From Limnochordia bacterium (GTDB taxonomy: Bacteria; Bacillota; Limnochordia; Darwinibacteriales; B1SED10-159), in assembly GCA_007132255.1 (NCBI GenBank), contig SLOZ01000476.1, positions 1 to 14,802 on the forward strand: 14,802 nt of DNA, given 5' to 3'. Made by a program: the position numbers and the translations under genes. The notes under the pieces are model-generated. The model worked only from the letters and a program-made list of their open reading frames with translations. It searched no databases and was not told where the DNA came from. Positions 1 to 7,827 of this stretch are shown here, one piece after another. The first letter of the stretch is position 1. Each line of letters starts with the position of its first letter.

Positions 1-276
1 CCAAATCCAGAGTTTCTACACTCATAGAATTCGAGATCTCGCCACCTTGCCAAATGCTATAAGGTCCTGCTACCGAAAAACACCTGTCTGCCGCATGTGG
101 CGTTCTAAAAGCCCGTGTTAATCGACTTTTCTTCCACTACGAAACAGTTCGTTTTTTAAGACCGTGTCTGCGAAACAAGTCTGCCAAGGCCTAATTTCTC
201 CGAATTTCGTCTTCATGAATCCATCTAACACGTCATATAGGTTGTGATCTTTCACGTGCTATTGACGATATCAGCA
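1..276. other. Non-coding stretch, no supported gene
   Basis: This stretch lies beyond the terminator of the long minus-strand operon. I see no convincing gene in it. A minus-strand frame of 32 codons (216 down to 118) has no good ribosome binding site. A plus-strand frame open from the left edge stops at 118-120 after 39 codons and does not look like protein. A minus-strand ATG at 25-23 could be the start of a gene running off the left edge, but only eight codons are visible and no Shine-Dalgarno sequence stands at the right distance. Confidence 0.6.
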
Positions 277-315
277 AAAAACTGCTGCCCAAAGAACCAC
301 AGGGCAGCAGTTTTT
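277..315 (-). terminator. Rho-independent terminator after ispH-rpsA
   Basis: A perfect 14-bp inverted repeat (277-290 with 302-315) surrounds an 11-base loop. Read on the minus strand, the stem has a GC-rich core (CTGCTGCCC) and ends in a run of T. It begins 18 bases past the ispH-rpsA stop codon. The arms also carry A and T runs, so it could work partly in both directions, but the only gene pointing into it is on the minus strand. It marks the end of the ten-gene operon. Confidence 0.93.
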
Positions 316-333
316 CGACACAGTGTTTACTGC

Positions 334-2604
334 TTAACCACGCTTGAATAGGTCGCCAAATACATCACCCAAGTTGGTGGTCAGTTCTTCATTAGAACTG
401 TCGTCCTGTTTTGGCTGTTCGTGCTGCGGTCTAGCTTCTTTGCGCGGTGCTTCTTCTGGTTTCGGTTCGAGTTCACGAATGCTGAGACCGATGCGACGAG
501 CCTGAGGATCAAGGCTGATGACCTGAGCCTCTACCTCGTCACCTGGATTCACGACTTCTTCGACTTTGGCCACATGGCGGTGAGCCAATTGGCTTATATG
601 GACCAATCCCTCGACGCCGTCTTCTAGCTTGACAAAGGCACCAAAATCAACGGTACGTGTAACTGTACCAGTTACTTGGTCACCCACGGCATAACGGTCT
701 TCAATGGTATCCCAAGGATCGGCTAACGTCTGTTTAAGGCCCAGCGAAATCCGTTCCTTTTCCACGTCAACACCGAGAACCATGACATTGATTTCCTGGC
801 CTTCTTCCAACACATCCGAAGGATGGTTGATCCGGCTGTGAGCAATCTCCGATACGTGAAGAAGACCTTCAACGCCACTGCCTATGTCTACAAAGGCACC
901 AAAGTCTGTCAAGCGACGGACTACACCAGGAACCACTGACCCTTCCTCAAGTTTGGCGAAGGCATCGGCTTTAGCTTGTTTCAGTTCTTCTTCCAGGACC
1001 TCTTTGTGGGAAAACACTACATTGTTCTTCTGACGATCGAACTCAATGATCTTCAGACGCAGTGTTTTGCCGATATAGGCATCCAAGTCATCCACAAAAT
1101 TCCGAGACACGTGGCTAGCAGGGATAAATCCGCGTACCCCGACATCTACCAACAAACCACCCTTAACGGTCTGGGCCACCGTTGCCTCGAAGATTTCACC
1201 ATTTTCGTGAGCTTCCTCGAGTTTTTCCCACGCCTTTTCAGCTTCGGCCCGACGACGGGACAAGACAACATTACCTTCCGCGTCGTCAATTTTGAGAACT
1301 TTCACTTCAACTTCGTCACCCACTGCCAAAACCTCTTCAGGCTTGACGTTAGGACGGAAACTCAGTTCATTCAGGGGAATACGGCCTTCAGATTTATATC
1401 CGATATCAACCAACACCTCGTCGGAACTGACCTGAACCACTTTTCCTGTGATTACATCGCCCGGTGTTAGTGTCGGAACCATATCCTCCAACTGGTTCAT
1501 TTCGTTTTCCTGATCCAACTCTTCTTCTTCCGGCTGGACCTCTGTCTCCTGCACTTCTGCTTCTTGCACCGTCTCCTCGTTCGCTTCTACTTGAGTTTCT
1601 GGTTCTTGAACCTCGGTCTCTTCGACTTCTTTTTTTGCATCTTCTGTGGCTTCTACTTCAGTCGCTTCTACTTCAGTCTCTTCTACTTCAGTCTCTTCTA
1701 CTTCGGTTTCTTTAGCTTCCTGTCCTTGTGTTTCCATTTCTTCGGTCACCTTTTCTTTTTCTTCTTTGTTGAACTCACTCATTCTTGCGAGAACCCCCTC
1801 GAATAACCAATTTGGTGTGGATGCACCCGCCGTGACACCAACCCGTTCTGCGTCCTGGAACCATGACGCTTCCAACTCTTTGGCCGTCTCGACATGATGC
1901 GTCCTTGTACCCTGTTCTTGACAAACTTCCACCAACCGACGCGTGTTGGCACTGTTGCGACCACCTACTACCACCATTACATCCACTTGGGCGGCTGTAT
2001 CCCTTGCAGAAGACTGCCGCTGTTCCGTTGCGGTGCAGATAGTATCGAAGGCCTTTAGTTCCTCAACCCTTCCGATGAACGCGCCAACACATTCCCGGAG
2101 GTTCGCCGTGGATTGAGTAGTCTGCGCAATGATTCCGATGCGTTTTGCCGATGGAAGTTCATCAATGGTCCGAGGTGATTTCACAACCCATGCGGTCTCA
2201 TCCGAAGCACCAAATATGGCCATCACTTCTGGATGTGACTCATCCCCAACAATCACAACCTGATATCCTTCATCCTTCAACTGTTTCGTCCAACGCATCG
2301 CCCGTTTAACAAACGGACACGTCGCATCTACAACATCCAAGCCACGCCTCTCCAGCTCCAACATGGTTTTGGGAGGCACTCCATGACAGCGAACAATCAC
2401 AACACCTGCGTCTAAATCCCTGGGCTGTTCTTGAACCTGAATTCCTTTGGCCTTAAGTTCATCTACAACCTGAGGGTTATGGATCAGTGGACCTAATGTA
2501 GTTACCGGTGCGCCGTGCATCTCGTCAGCGGTCTTGAGCGCAGTCTCCAAAGCCCGCTTCACTCCAAAACACATTCCGGCAGCATCCGCCAGTATTATTT
2601 CCAC
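334..2604 (-). CDS. ispH: IspH - ribosomal protein S1 fusion (HMBPP reductase + four S1 domains)
   Basis: This is a two-part protein of 756 residues. Residues 1-275 are 4-hydroxy-3-methylbut-2-enyl diphosphate reductase, the last step of the MEP isoprenoid pathway, which makes IPP and DMAPP with a [4Fe-4S] cluster. The three cluster cysteines are visible at C12, C96 and C190, with H42, H74 and the H124-P-E126 active-site motif. Residues 276-375 are a very acidic linker rich in E, T and V. Four S1 RNA-binding domains follow (about 380-452, 466-535, 554-625, 641-710), then a charged tail. The S1 half matches the four-domain RpsA-like protein of Firmicutes. The start is GTG at 2604, preceded by GGGGAGGGGG; a longer frame from TTG at 2637 would translate through this ribosome binding site. 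The same fusion is known in Clostridia. It is the last gene of the operon, 71 bases after plsC. Whether the S1 half works on ribosomes as a fused protein cannot be told from sequence. Confidence 0.95.
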   Translation of the reverse strand: MEIILADAAGMCFGVKRALETALKTADEMHGAPVTTLGPLIHNPQVVDELKAKGIQVQEQPRDLDAGVVIVRCHGVPPKTMLELERRGLDVVDATCPFVKRAMRWTKQLKDEGYQVVIVGDESHPEVMAIFGASDETAWVVKSPRTIDELPSAKRIGIIAQTTQSTANLRECVGAFIGRVEELKAFDTICTATEQRQSSARDTAAQVDVMVVVGGRNSANTRRLVEVCQEQGTRTHHVETAKELEASWFQDAERVGVTAGASTPNWLFEGVLARMSEFNKEEKEKVTEEMETQGQEAKETEVEETEVEETEVEATEVEATEDAKKEVEETEVQEPETQVEANEETVQEAEVQETEVQPEEEELDQENEMNQLEDMVPTLTPGDVITGKVVQVSSDEVLVDIGYKSEGRIPLNELSFRPNVKPEEVLAVGDEVEVKVLKIDDAEGNVVLSRRRAEAEKAWEKLEEAHENGEIFEATVAQTVKGGLLVDVGVRGFIPASHVSRNFVDDLDAYIGKTLRLKIIEFDRQKNNVVFSHKEVLEEELKQAKADAFAKLEEGSVVPGVVRRLTDFGAFVDIGSGVEGLLHVSEIAHSRINHPSDVLEEGQEINVMVLGVDVEKERISLGLKQTLADPWDTIEDRYAVGDQVTGTVTRTVDFGAFVKLEDGVEGLVHISQLAHRHVAKVEEVVNPGDEVEAQVISLDPQARRIGLSIRELEPKPEEAPRKEARPQHEQPKQDDSSNEELTTNLGDVFGDLFKRG
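1648..1707 (-). repeat. Four tandem 15-bp repeats in the IspH-S1 linker
   Basis: Four consecutive 15-base units differ at only a few positions (plus-strand pattern ctcttctacttcagt). On the minus strand each encodes the five-residue unit TEVEE or TEVEA within the acidic linker of the fusion protein. Because the unit is a multiple of three, slippage would lengthen or shorten the linker without breaking the frame. Looser E/T/V/Q repeats continue on both sides. Confidence 0.92.
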
Positions 2605-2607
2605 CTT

Positions 2608-2619
2608 TCCCCCTCCCCT
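2608..2619 (-). promoter_or_regulatory. Ribosome binding site that fixes the ispH start
   Basis: On the minus strand this purine stretch reads AGGGGAGGGGGA and stands three bases before GTG at 2604; its GGAGG core is a normal distance away. It lies inside the longer open frame from TTG at 2637, so the upstream eleven codons are very probably not translated. Starting at GTG also places the three cluster cysteines and H74, H124 and E126 at positions close to those of E. coli IspH. Confidence 0.85.
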
Positions 2620-2675
2620 AAATATTTGGCTATACAAATGGGTCTAAAATCCGCCCACACTAAGCATTCTGCATA

Positions 2676-3260
2676 CTAGGGCAGATTCCTTCTTAACAAG
2701 GCAGTAAATTGTTGAGATATTTGTTCGCCTGCTGCAGAAATCTCTTCTTTGCCGGCACGCCGAGCTTCTCCGAATGCTATTGGTTTACCAATGCGGACCT
2801 CAACGCTTCGCCGTAATCGTAGAGGTTTTACACCCACAACCACCACCGGAACCACTGGTACGCCAGCTTTTATGGCGATCATAACAGCACCACCCTGCAA
2901 AGGTTGAACCTCGCCACTCTTACTTCGCGTTCCTTCAGGGAATATGCCTAAGAGATGACCATCCGTTACCACCGAAATAGCATGGCGTATGGCATTACGG
3001 TCAGCCAAACCTCGCCTTACAGGGAAAACATGACCCCTGGGAAGAATCCAACGCAAAACAGGGTACTTGAATAATTCGGCTTTGGCCATAAAATGAATCG
3101 GACGCCGCACAACTCCAGCCACAGCAACCGGATCGACGAAACTTGAATGGGCGGCGGCAATGACCGCACCGCCTTCGGGAATGTTCTCCAAACCCTCGGC
3201 TCGAAGCCCGAATAGAACCCGGACGATAAACGCCATCAAGTTCCGGAAAAATGTATACAT
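2676..3260 (-). CDS. plsC: 1-acyl-sn-glycerol-3-phosphate acyltransferase (PlsC)
   Basis: This membrane-associated acyltransferase of 194 residues adds the second acyl chain to lysophosphatidic acid to give phosphatidic acid, the precursor of all phospholipids. The catalytic H-x4-D motif is H38-S-S-F-V-D43. The substrate-binding motif FPEGT is at 107-111, and the VPVVPV strand typical of the family is at 134-139. A hydrophobic N-terminal segment (about 4-18) may anchor it to the membrane. The ATG at 3260 shares its A with the cmk stop codon (TAATG) and has GGGAGG ten bases before it. A longer frame from TTG at 3287 has no ribosome binding site and would run through that one. The cmk-plsC-ispH-rpsA order is common in Clostridia. 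Exact acyl donor use (acyl-ACP or acyl-CoA) is not readable here. Confidence 0.93.
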   Translation of the reverse strand: MYTFFRNLMAFIVRVLFGLRAEGLENIPEGGAVIAAAHSSFVDPVAVAGVVRRPIHFMAKAELFKYPVLRWILPRGHVFPVRRGLADRNAIRHAISVVTDGHLLGIFPEGTRSKSGEVQPLQGGAVMIAIKAGVPVVPVVVVGVKPLRLRRSVEVRIGKPIAFGEARRAGKEEISAAGEQISQQFTALLRRNLP

Positions 3261-3934
3261 TAGTGCGTCGCCTCCCGACCCTGACAAAGGAGTAAAACCA
3301 TATCTACAACTTCGTCCACAGATACATGTGTCGTATCGATTTCCACAGCATCGTCTGCTTTGCGTAATGGCGAAACTCTGCGAGTGGAGTCAAAGAAATC
3401 ACGTTCGCGAATCTCATCCTCTAACTCGTCCAAGTTCACCTTGTAGCCACGTCGAATTAGGTCCAGCGAGCGACGGCGAGCCCGTTCTCTGACCGATGCT
3501 TTCAAAAAAACCTTTACTTCAGCATCAGGTATGACAGTCGTTCCAATATCGCGGCCGTCCATCACAACATTACCCTGGGCAGCCATGGATTTCTGCTGCG
3601 CCACAATGGCAGTTCGAACACCTTCGTGACTGGCAACCATAGATACATTTTGGTTTACCACAGGTTCCCGGATTTCTTCCGTAACGTCACGGTGGTCAAT
3701 CAAAACGCCCTGTTGACCTGTCTCATTGTCGTGTCGAAGCATTATCTGCAATGACTTAGCCAAACTCGAAACGGCCACAGCGTCTTCGGGTTCTATACTC
3801 CGCCGCAGCACTTCGGCGGTCAGGGCTCGATACATAGCACCTGTATCAACATACACATATCCGAGCACTGCTGCAACACGGCGAGCAATGGTGCTTTTGC
3901 CAGCACCCGCCGGGCCATCAATGGCGATCCTCAC
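3260..3934 (-). CDS. cmk: Cytidylate kinase
   Basis: This cytosolic kinase of 224 residues phosphorylates CMP and dCMP with ATP, recycling CMP from RNA and phospholipid turnover. The P-loop GPAGAGKST is at 7-15, followed by YVDTGAMYRAL at 28-38. The CMP-site segment DGRDIGT is at 126-132, an arginine-rich lid lies at 148-155, and the C-terminal DTTHVSVDEVV is at 200-210. This is the bacterial Cmk type and a normal length. The start is GTG at 3934, with AAGGAGGTCA six bases before it. That ribosome binding site lies inside the end of hisC, and the genes overlap by 17 bases. It shares one base with plsC downstream. Both overlaps suggest translational coupling. Confidence 0.97.
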   Translation of the reverse strand: MRIAIDGPAGAGKSTIARRVAAVLGYVYVDTGAMYRALTAEVLRRSIEPEDAVAVSSLAKSLQIMLRHDNETGQQGVLIDHRDVTEEIREPVVNQNVSMVASHEGVRTAIVAQQKSMAAQGNVVMDGRDIGTTVIPDAEVKVFLKASVRERARRRSLDLIRRGYKVNLDELEDEIRERDFFDSTRRVSPLRKADDAVEIDTTHVSVDEVVDMVLLLCQGREATH

Positions 3935-5021
3935 CCGCAGTGACCTCCTTCAGCGCCTGGATAAAACGTTCATTCTCATCAGCCGTCCCCACAGTTACGC
4001 GAATGAACGTAGGTAGACCGAAGACATGAGCCGGGCGGATTATGACGCCCATCTGGAGCAGGTCTTCGAATACGTTCGGAGCTTCGCGATCAACATCGAC
4101 AAGGACAAAGTTGGTTTCGGTAGGAACATACTGCAAACCCATCGCGGTAAATTCTTGATACAGATAGGCTTTGCCCTGTTCATTCACCTTAACGCTTGCG
4201 TCAATGTGATCGGGATCGGCAAGACTGGCGATGGCAGCCGCCTGAGCCGCAGCATTGACGTTGAAGGGTTCGCGCGTCTTTTCGAGAATGGCGATCAAGT
4301 CTGGATGCCCGATCCCATAGCCAATACGCAGCGCCGCCAACCCGTGCGCTTTCGAAAACGTCCGCGTCACTAAAACATTTTGGCGCTCCTTTAGCCATGG
4401 CAGAACATCAGGAAAGTCCTGACGTTGAACATACTCGTAATATGCTTCATCAATCACTATCAGAACCGTGTCGGGAATCTGTTCTACGAACTCCAACAAC
4501 GAGGTGTGCCCCACAGCCGTTCCCGTAGGATTGTTGGGGTTGCAGACAAACACGATCTTTGTCTTGTCGTTGATCGCCTCTGCCATCGCTGCTAGATCAT
4601 GGGTGAAGTCAACACACGGAACCCTGCAGAGCTTAGCACCCATCAGCTGTGAAACAAAATGATACTCGCTGAATGTCGGTTCGGCCACAACAACTTCATC
4701 ACCGGGCTGCAAAAAGGCCTCAGCGATAAATTTGAGAATTTCATCGGATCCATTACCGATGATCAGTTGCTCTGGAGAAATTCCCCAGTGCTTTGCCAAC
4801 CGGCGTTTCAAAACAGAACAAGAACCATCGGGATAAATGTGAGCTTGTTTGACGAAATCAACAAGCGCCTGCTGTGCTTTGGCCGACGGACCCAATGGGT
4901 TTTCGTTGGAAGCTAATTTGATGATATCAGTAATACCCAATTCTTCTTGTACTTCCTCAATGGGTTTACCCGGGACGTACGGTTTTATGACGTCTAACTC
5001 TTTTCTGGACCCAGTCTTCAT
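3918..5021 (-). CDS. hisC: Histidinol-phosphate / aromatic aminotransferase (HisC family)
   Basis: This is a PLP-dependent class I/II aminotransferase of 367 residues. K224 in TRTFSKAHGL is the Schiff-base lysine. NPNNPTG (161-167), DEAYYEY (191-197), NGSDE (90-94) and R341 in RVTVGT are the usual cofactor and carboxylate-binding positions. The N-terminal segment LASNENPLGPS (36-46) is typical of HisC. The reaction is histidinol phosphate to imidazole acetol phosphate, or transamination of phenylpyruvate and hydroxyphenylpyruvate; sequence alone does not separate these. No other his gene lies nearby. In related genomes a gene of this type often sits with tyrA and aroA just before cmk, so a role in phenylalanine and tyrosine synthesis is a fair inference. 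ATG at 5021 has GGGGTGGGG just before it. A 140-base gap without visible signals separates it from the flavoprotein gene. Confidence 0.93.
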   Translation of the reverse strand: MKTGSRKELDVIKPYVPGKPIEEVQEELGITDIIKLASNENPLGPSAKAQQALVDFVKQAHIYPDGSCSVLKRRLAKHWGISPEQLIIGNGSDEILKFIAEAFLQPGDEVVVAEPTFSEYHFVSQLMGAKLCRVPCVDFTHDLAAMAEAINDKTKIVFVCNPNNPTGTAVGHTSLLEFVEQIPDTVLIVIDEAYYEYVQRQDFPDVLPWLKERQNVLVTRTFSKAHGLAALRIGYGIGHPDLIAILEKTREPFNVNAAAQAAAIASLADPDHIDASVKVNEQGKAYLYQEFTAMGLQYVPTETNFVLVDVDREAPNVFEDLLQMGVIIRPAHVFGLPTFIRVTVGTADENERFIQALKEVTAGEDRH

Positions 5022-5161
5022 TTTTCCCCACCCCTATTCCAGATGCTTTTTCGCCATTCCATCCAGTTCGGCAGCGCCCGACACACTTTTTTGCAGTCCC
5101 CGATGGCGACAACCTGAGAGGCTTGTTATCAGCTTCGCAGGAAATAGTCAGCGGAAGACTC

Positions 5162-6421
5162 CTACGTGGTTTCACGTGAACGCTGGCCCGCTGCTTTACC
5201 GGCTGCATACCCCATAGCGAAAGCCGCCTGTAAATTGAAGCCGCCAGTGAGCGCATCAACATCCAACACTTCCCCACAAAGGTAGAGACCCGGAACCAAA
5301 CGTGACTCCATGTTCTTGGGGTTTACTTCGCGAACGGATACACCGCCTTGGGTGACAATGGCTGCGGCCAGCGGCAAAGTTTCCGCCACTGTCAGACGCA
5401 GATCTTTCAAAACCTTCGCCAAGGCTTGCCGCTCTTCCTTCGTGACTTGGTGAATTGGTTTTTCAGAAGACAAGTCAGCGGCGGCGAGCACAATCGGAAT
5501 CAACGCCTGCGGCAGTAGATCGTTCATCCCATTCTTAATCTGCTTCCGAGAATACTTGGCGAAATCCCTCTGCAGTCGGCCATCCAGAACATCAGGATCT
5601 AGAGCAGGTTTTAAATCAATGTGCATGTCCACAGAAACCCCAGCCGCTAACCAGACGGCTGCGCTTCTACTCAAGGTCAGAACTGTAGGGCCACTAACAC
5701 CAAAATGGGTGAACAGCAGTTCACCGAATTGGACATCTCGCCCTAGGGAGGAAACCAAACTCACGGAAACATTGCGCAGGGTTAATCCCGATAGGTCGGT
5801 CGGCCAGCGCTCTTTGGTGCGCAGGGGAACCAACGACGGCAGAGTTGGTGTCACTGTGTGGCCCACAGCGGCAGCTAGAGTCCAACCATCACCCGTTGAC
5901 CCGGTTCCAGGGTAACTGCCACCCCCTGTGCAGACAATGACCTGAGCTGCGCGGTAAACCGTGCCATCGCCGCAGCGAACGCCTGTGACGCCGGTGGCAT
6001 CGGTTAGCAGTTTGCTGACGGCGGTACCCAGTCGAATGATCGCTCCCGACCGTTTGGCGAAGTGTTCAAGCGCATTTGCCACTTGGTGGGCATCGTCAGA
6101 CACAGGAAAAACTCGGTCGCCACGTTCGACTTTCGTTGGAACACCCTCGGCGGCTAAGAAGTCCAGCATCGCTTCCGGACCAAATTTGTGAATCGCGCCT
6201 GTCAGGAAGCGTCCATTCCCAGGAATGTTTTCCAAAACCGCAGTAGGAGGGCATAGATTGGTAACGTTGCACCGTCCCTTTCCCGAAATCCTCACCTTGC
6301 GAGCTGTTTGACTCATTTTCTCTAGTACTAACACCGACGCACCTGCAGCTGCAGCTTGACCTGCAGCCATCAGCCCCGCTGCCCCAGCTCCCACCACAAG
6401 AACATCAAACGTCGTGCCCAT
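5162..6421 (-). CDS. HI0933/YhiN-type FAD-dependent oxidoreductase
   Basis: This flavoprotein of 419 residues belongs to the HI0933 family (E. coli YhiN, B. subtilis YtfP). The N-terminal dinucleotide-binding motif is G11-A-G13-A-A-G16, ending at the acidic residue in VLVLEK. The family signature RKVRISGKGRCNVTN follows, then THFGVSGPTVL in the middle, and the C-terminal blocks TQGGVSVREVNPKNMESRLV and GLYLCGEVLDVDALTGGFN. The reaction of this family is not well established, so no substrate is assigned. ATG at 6421 has GAGGTGGT seven bases upstream. The longer frame from 6556 only reads the end of rluB in another frame. It overlaps rluB by 17 bases, which suggests coupled translation. Confidence 0.92.
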   Translation of the reverse strand: MGTTFDVLVVGAGAAGLMAAGQAAAAGASVLVLEKMSQTARKVRISGKGRCNVTNLCPPTAVLENIPGNGRFLTGAIHKFGPEAMLDFLAAEGVPTKVERGDRVFPVSDDAHQVANALEHFAKRSGAIIRLGTAVSKLLTDATGVTGVRCGDGTVYRAAQVIVCTGGGSYPGTGSTGDGWTLAAAVGHTVTPTLPSLVPLRTKERWPTDLSGLTLRNVSVSLVSSLGRDVQFGELLFTHFGVSGPTVLTLSRSAAVWLAAGVSVDMHIDLKPALDPDVLDGRLQRDFAKYSRKQIKNGMNDLLPQALIPIVLAAADLSSEKPIHQVTKEERQALAKVLKDLRLTVAETLPLAAAIVTQGGVSVREVNPKNMESRLVPGLYLCGEVLDVDALTGGFNLQAAFAMGYAAGKAAGQRSRETT

Positions 6422-7136
6422 GCTGCACCACCTCGAACAATGCTTGCAGTTCGTGTGGGTCCAAAGGGCGATGTTTACCCACAGCCAGCTTGCCAAGGCG
6501 CAGCGGACCAAACGTGATCCGAACCAAACGCTGCACATCATGACCCACAGCATCACACATCCGCCTCACCTGACGGTTGCGGCCTTCACGAAGTGTGATA
6601 TCCAATATGGCGTGTGCCTGATTTCGCCGGATATCCACACGAGCCGGCGTTGTCATCCCGTCATCCAGAGCCACTCCCGCAGCTAACTGCTGCACAGTGG
6701 AAGCGGCAACCGGTCCGTTTACCCATACACGATAGATCTTTGATACCGCATAGCTGGGATGCATGAGTCGATGTGCCAACTCCCCATCATTTGTAAGAAG
6801 CAGCAAACCCTCGGAGTCTCCATCCAAACGACCCACGGGGTAAACCCGCTGCGGAATTGACCGCAGGTACCGCATGATGGTTGGGCGGTCTTGCTCGTCA
6901 TGCACAGTGGTTATGACATCCTTAGGTTTGTGAAACAGAAAATACACCTTTGCTTCTTGGCCAGCAATGGCCTTACCATCCACAACAATCAAATCCTGCT
7001 GCGGATCAACTTTCGTTCCAAGGACGCGACAGGTTTGACCATTCACCTTTACCCGCCCCTGGAGAATCCACTCCTCACAGCGACGGCGTGACGCGAGACC
7101 ACTATGAGCCATAACTTTCTGTAATCGTTCCTCCAC
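6405..7136 (-). CDS. rluB: 23S rRNA pseudouridine synthase (RluB type)
   Basis: This RsuA/RluB-family pseudouridine synthase has 243 residues. An N-terminal S4 RNA-binding domain (about 1-48) is followed by the catalytic domain. The catalytic aspartate is D105 in VGRLDGDSEGLLLLTNDG, and the C-terminal block EGRNRQVRRMCDAVGH is at 184-199. In RluB the target is a uridine in the peptidyl transferase region of 23S rRNA. RluB, RluE and RluF are hard to separate, but position after scpAB is characteristic of RluB in Firmicutes. The dacB and spmAB genes found between scpB and rluB in Bacillus are absent. GTG at 7136 is the start, with GGAGGT eight bases before it. The 114-base gap to scpB shows no clear promoter or hairpin. 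Confidence 0.93.
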   Translation of the reverse strand: MEERLQKVMAHSGLASRRRCEEWILQGRVKVNGQTCRVLGTKVDPQQDLIVVDGKAIAGQEAKVYFLFHKPKDVITTVHDEQDRPTIMRYLRSIPQRVYPVGRLDGDSEGLLLLTNDGELAHRLMHPSYAVSKIYRVWVNGPVAASTVQQLAAGVALDDGMTTPARVDIRRNQAHAILDITLREGRNRQVRRMCDAVGHDVQRLVRITFGPLRLGKLAVGKHRPLDPHELQALFEVVQHGHDV

Positions 7137-7251
7137 GAGACGACCTCCATTATGCTTAACCTTTGCGGTTCACCCCTACACACTCGTACTACCTTCAGCA
7201 GCTAAAGCATACCAATCCACGGCAACGTGAGCGTGAGGGGGCCTTCAAATC

Positions 7252-7827
7252 CTACGTGTCCAACGTATCCACCACTTCATCGCTCTCTAGAACCTCTTCA
7301 GGTTCCGCAACCGGGGCCTCAGCAAAGTTCTCCTGTGGCGGAAGGTCCGCCAGACTACGCAAGCCAAAGTGAACTAAGAACTGCTCAGTGGTTCCATACA
7401 AAATAGGTCTACCAGGTCCGTCTTTTCGTCCAACTTCCACGATTAAATCTCGTTCCAACAGTGTGTTGACGGCGCTATCCACACGCACACCTCGAATTTG
7501 CTCGATTTCCGCTTTGGTGATCGGCTGCTTATATGCAACGATAGCCAGCGTTTCCACACCTGCCAACGTCAACGGTGAATGGACCATGGGACGTCCTAAT
7601 TGTTCTAACCAGGGTCCACATTCCGGTGATGACACAAATTGGTAACCACCAGCCACCGATCGCAGTTGAATTCCACGCCCATCATAACGCTCCCGCACGC
7701 GGTCGACCAAACGGGCTACGAGTTCAGGTTCAACATCCAAAATGTCTCCCAATTGCTTCGGTCCAATTGGTCGTGTGGCGGCAAAAATTAGCGCTTCGAT
7801 AACAATCTCCGCTTCCTCAACCTTCAT
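7252..7827 (-). CDS. scpB: Segregation and condensation protein B
   Basis: ScpB forms the SMC-ScpA-ScpB complex that compacts and separates the chromosome. The 191 residues hold two winged-helix domains. The family block AYKQPITKAEIEQIRGV is at 98-114 and GRKDGPGRPILYGTT at 133-147. The C-terminal 30 or so residues are acidic (E/D/V-rich), as often seen. ATG at 7827 was chosen because GAGGTG stands seven bases before it and the conserved part begins there; the frame is open up to 7911, but that part lies inside scpA. The 11-base overlap with scpA suggests coupled, balanced synthesis of the two partners. Confidence 0.96.
   Translation of the reverse strand: MKVEEAEIVIEALIFAATRPIGPKQLGDILDVEPELVARLVDRVRERYDGRGIQLRSVAGGYQFVSSPECGPWLEQLGRPMVHSPLTLAGVETLAIVAYKQPITKAEIEQIRGVRVDSAVNTLLERDLIVEVGRKDGPGRPILYGTTEQFLVHFGLRSLADLPPQENFAEAPVAEPEEVLESDEVVDTLDT

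Noticed and set aside
1..25. Minus-strand ATG at 25 possibly starting a gene that leaves the window
   Set aside because: Only eight codons are visible and the nearest purine-rich site is too far away; it cannot be supported.
1..120. Plus-strand frame open from the left edge, ending at 118-120
   Set aside because: Only 39 codons, unusual composition (many Arg, Cys, Ser), and no recognisable C-terminal motif; likely chance.
976..1470. Plus-strand open frame of 164 codons inside the S1 region
   Set aside because: It is antisense to the well-conserved S1 domains, has no ribosome binding site of note, and its product resembles no family.
1648..1707. CRISPR-like array
   Set aside because: The units are contiguous 15-mers without spacers and in frame with the coding sequence.
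1464..1897. Several plus-strand frames with repetitive Leu/Phe/Ser products
   Set aside because: They are complements of the acidic E/T/V linker repeats of the IspH-S1 gene; the odd composition follows from the repeat, not from selection as protein.
5022..5161. Possible small gene or promoter between the flavoprotein and hisC genes
   Set aside because: No frame with a good start, no -35/-10 pair with acceptable spacing, and no hairpin was found in these 140 bases.
7137..7251. Possible dacB/spmA remnant or promoter between scpB and rluB
   Set aside because: The gap is short, has no coding remnant I can recognise and no convincing promoter.
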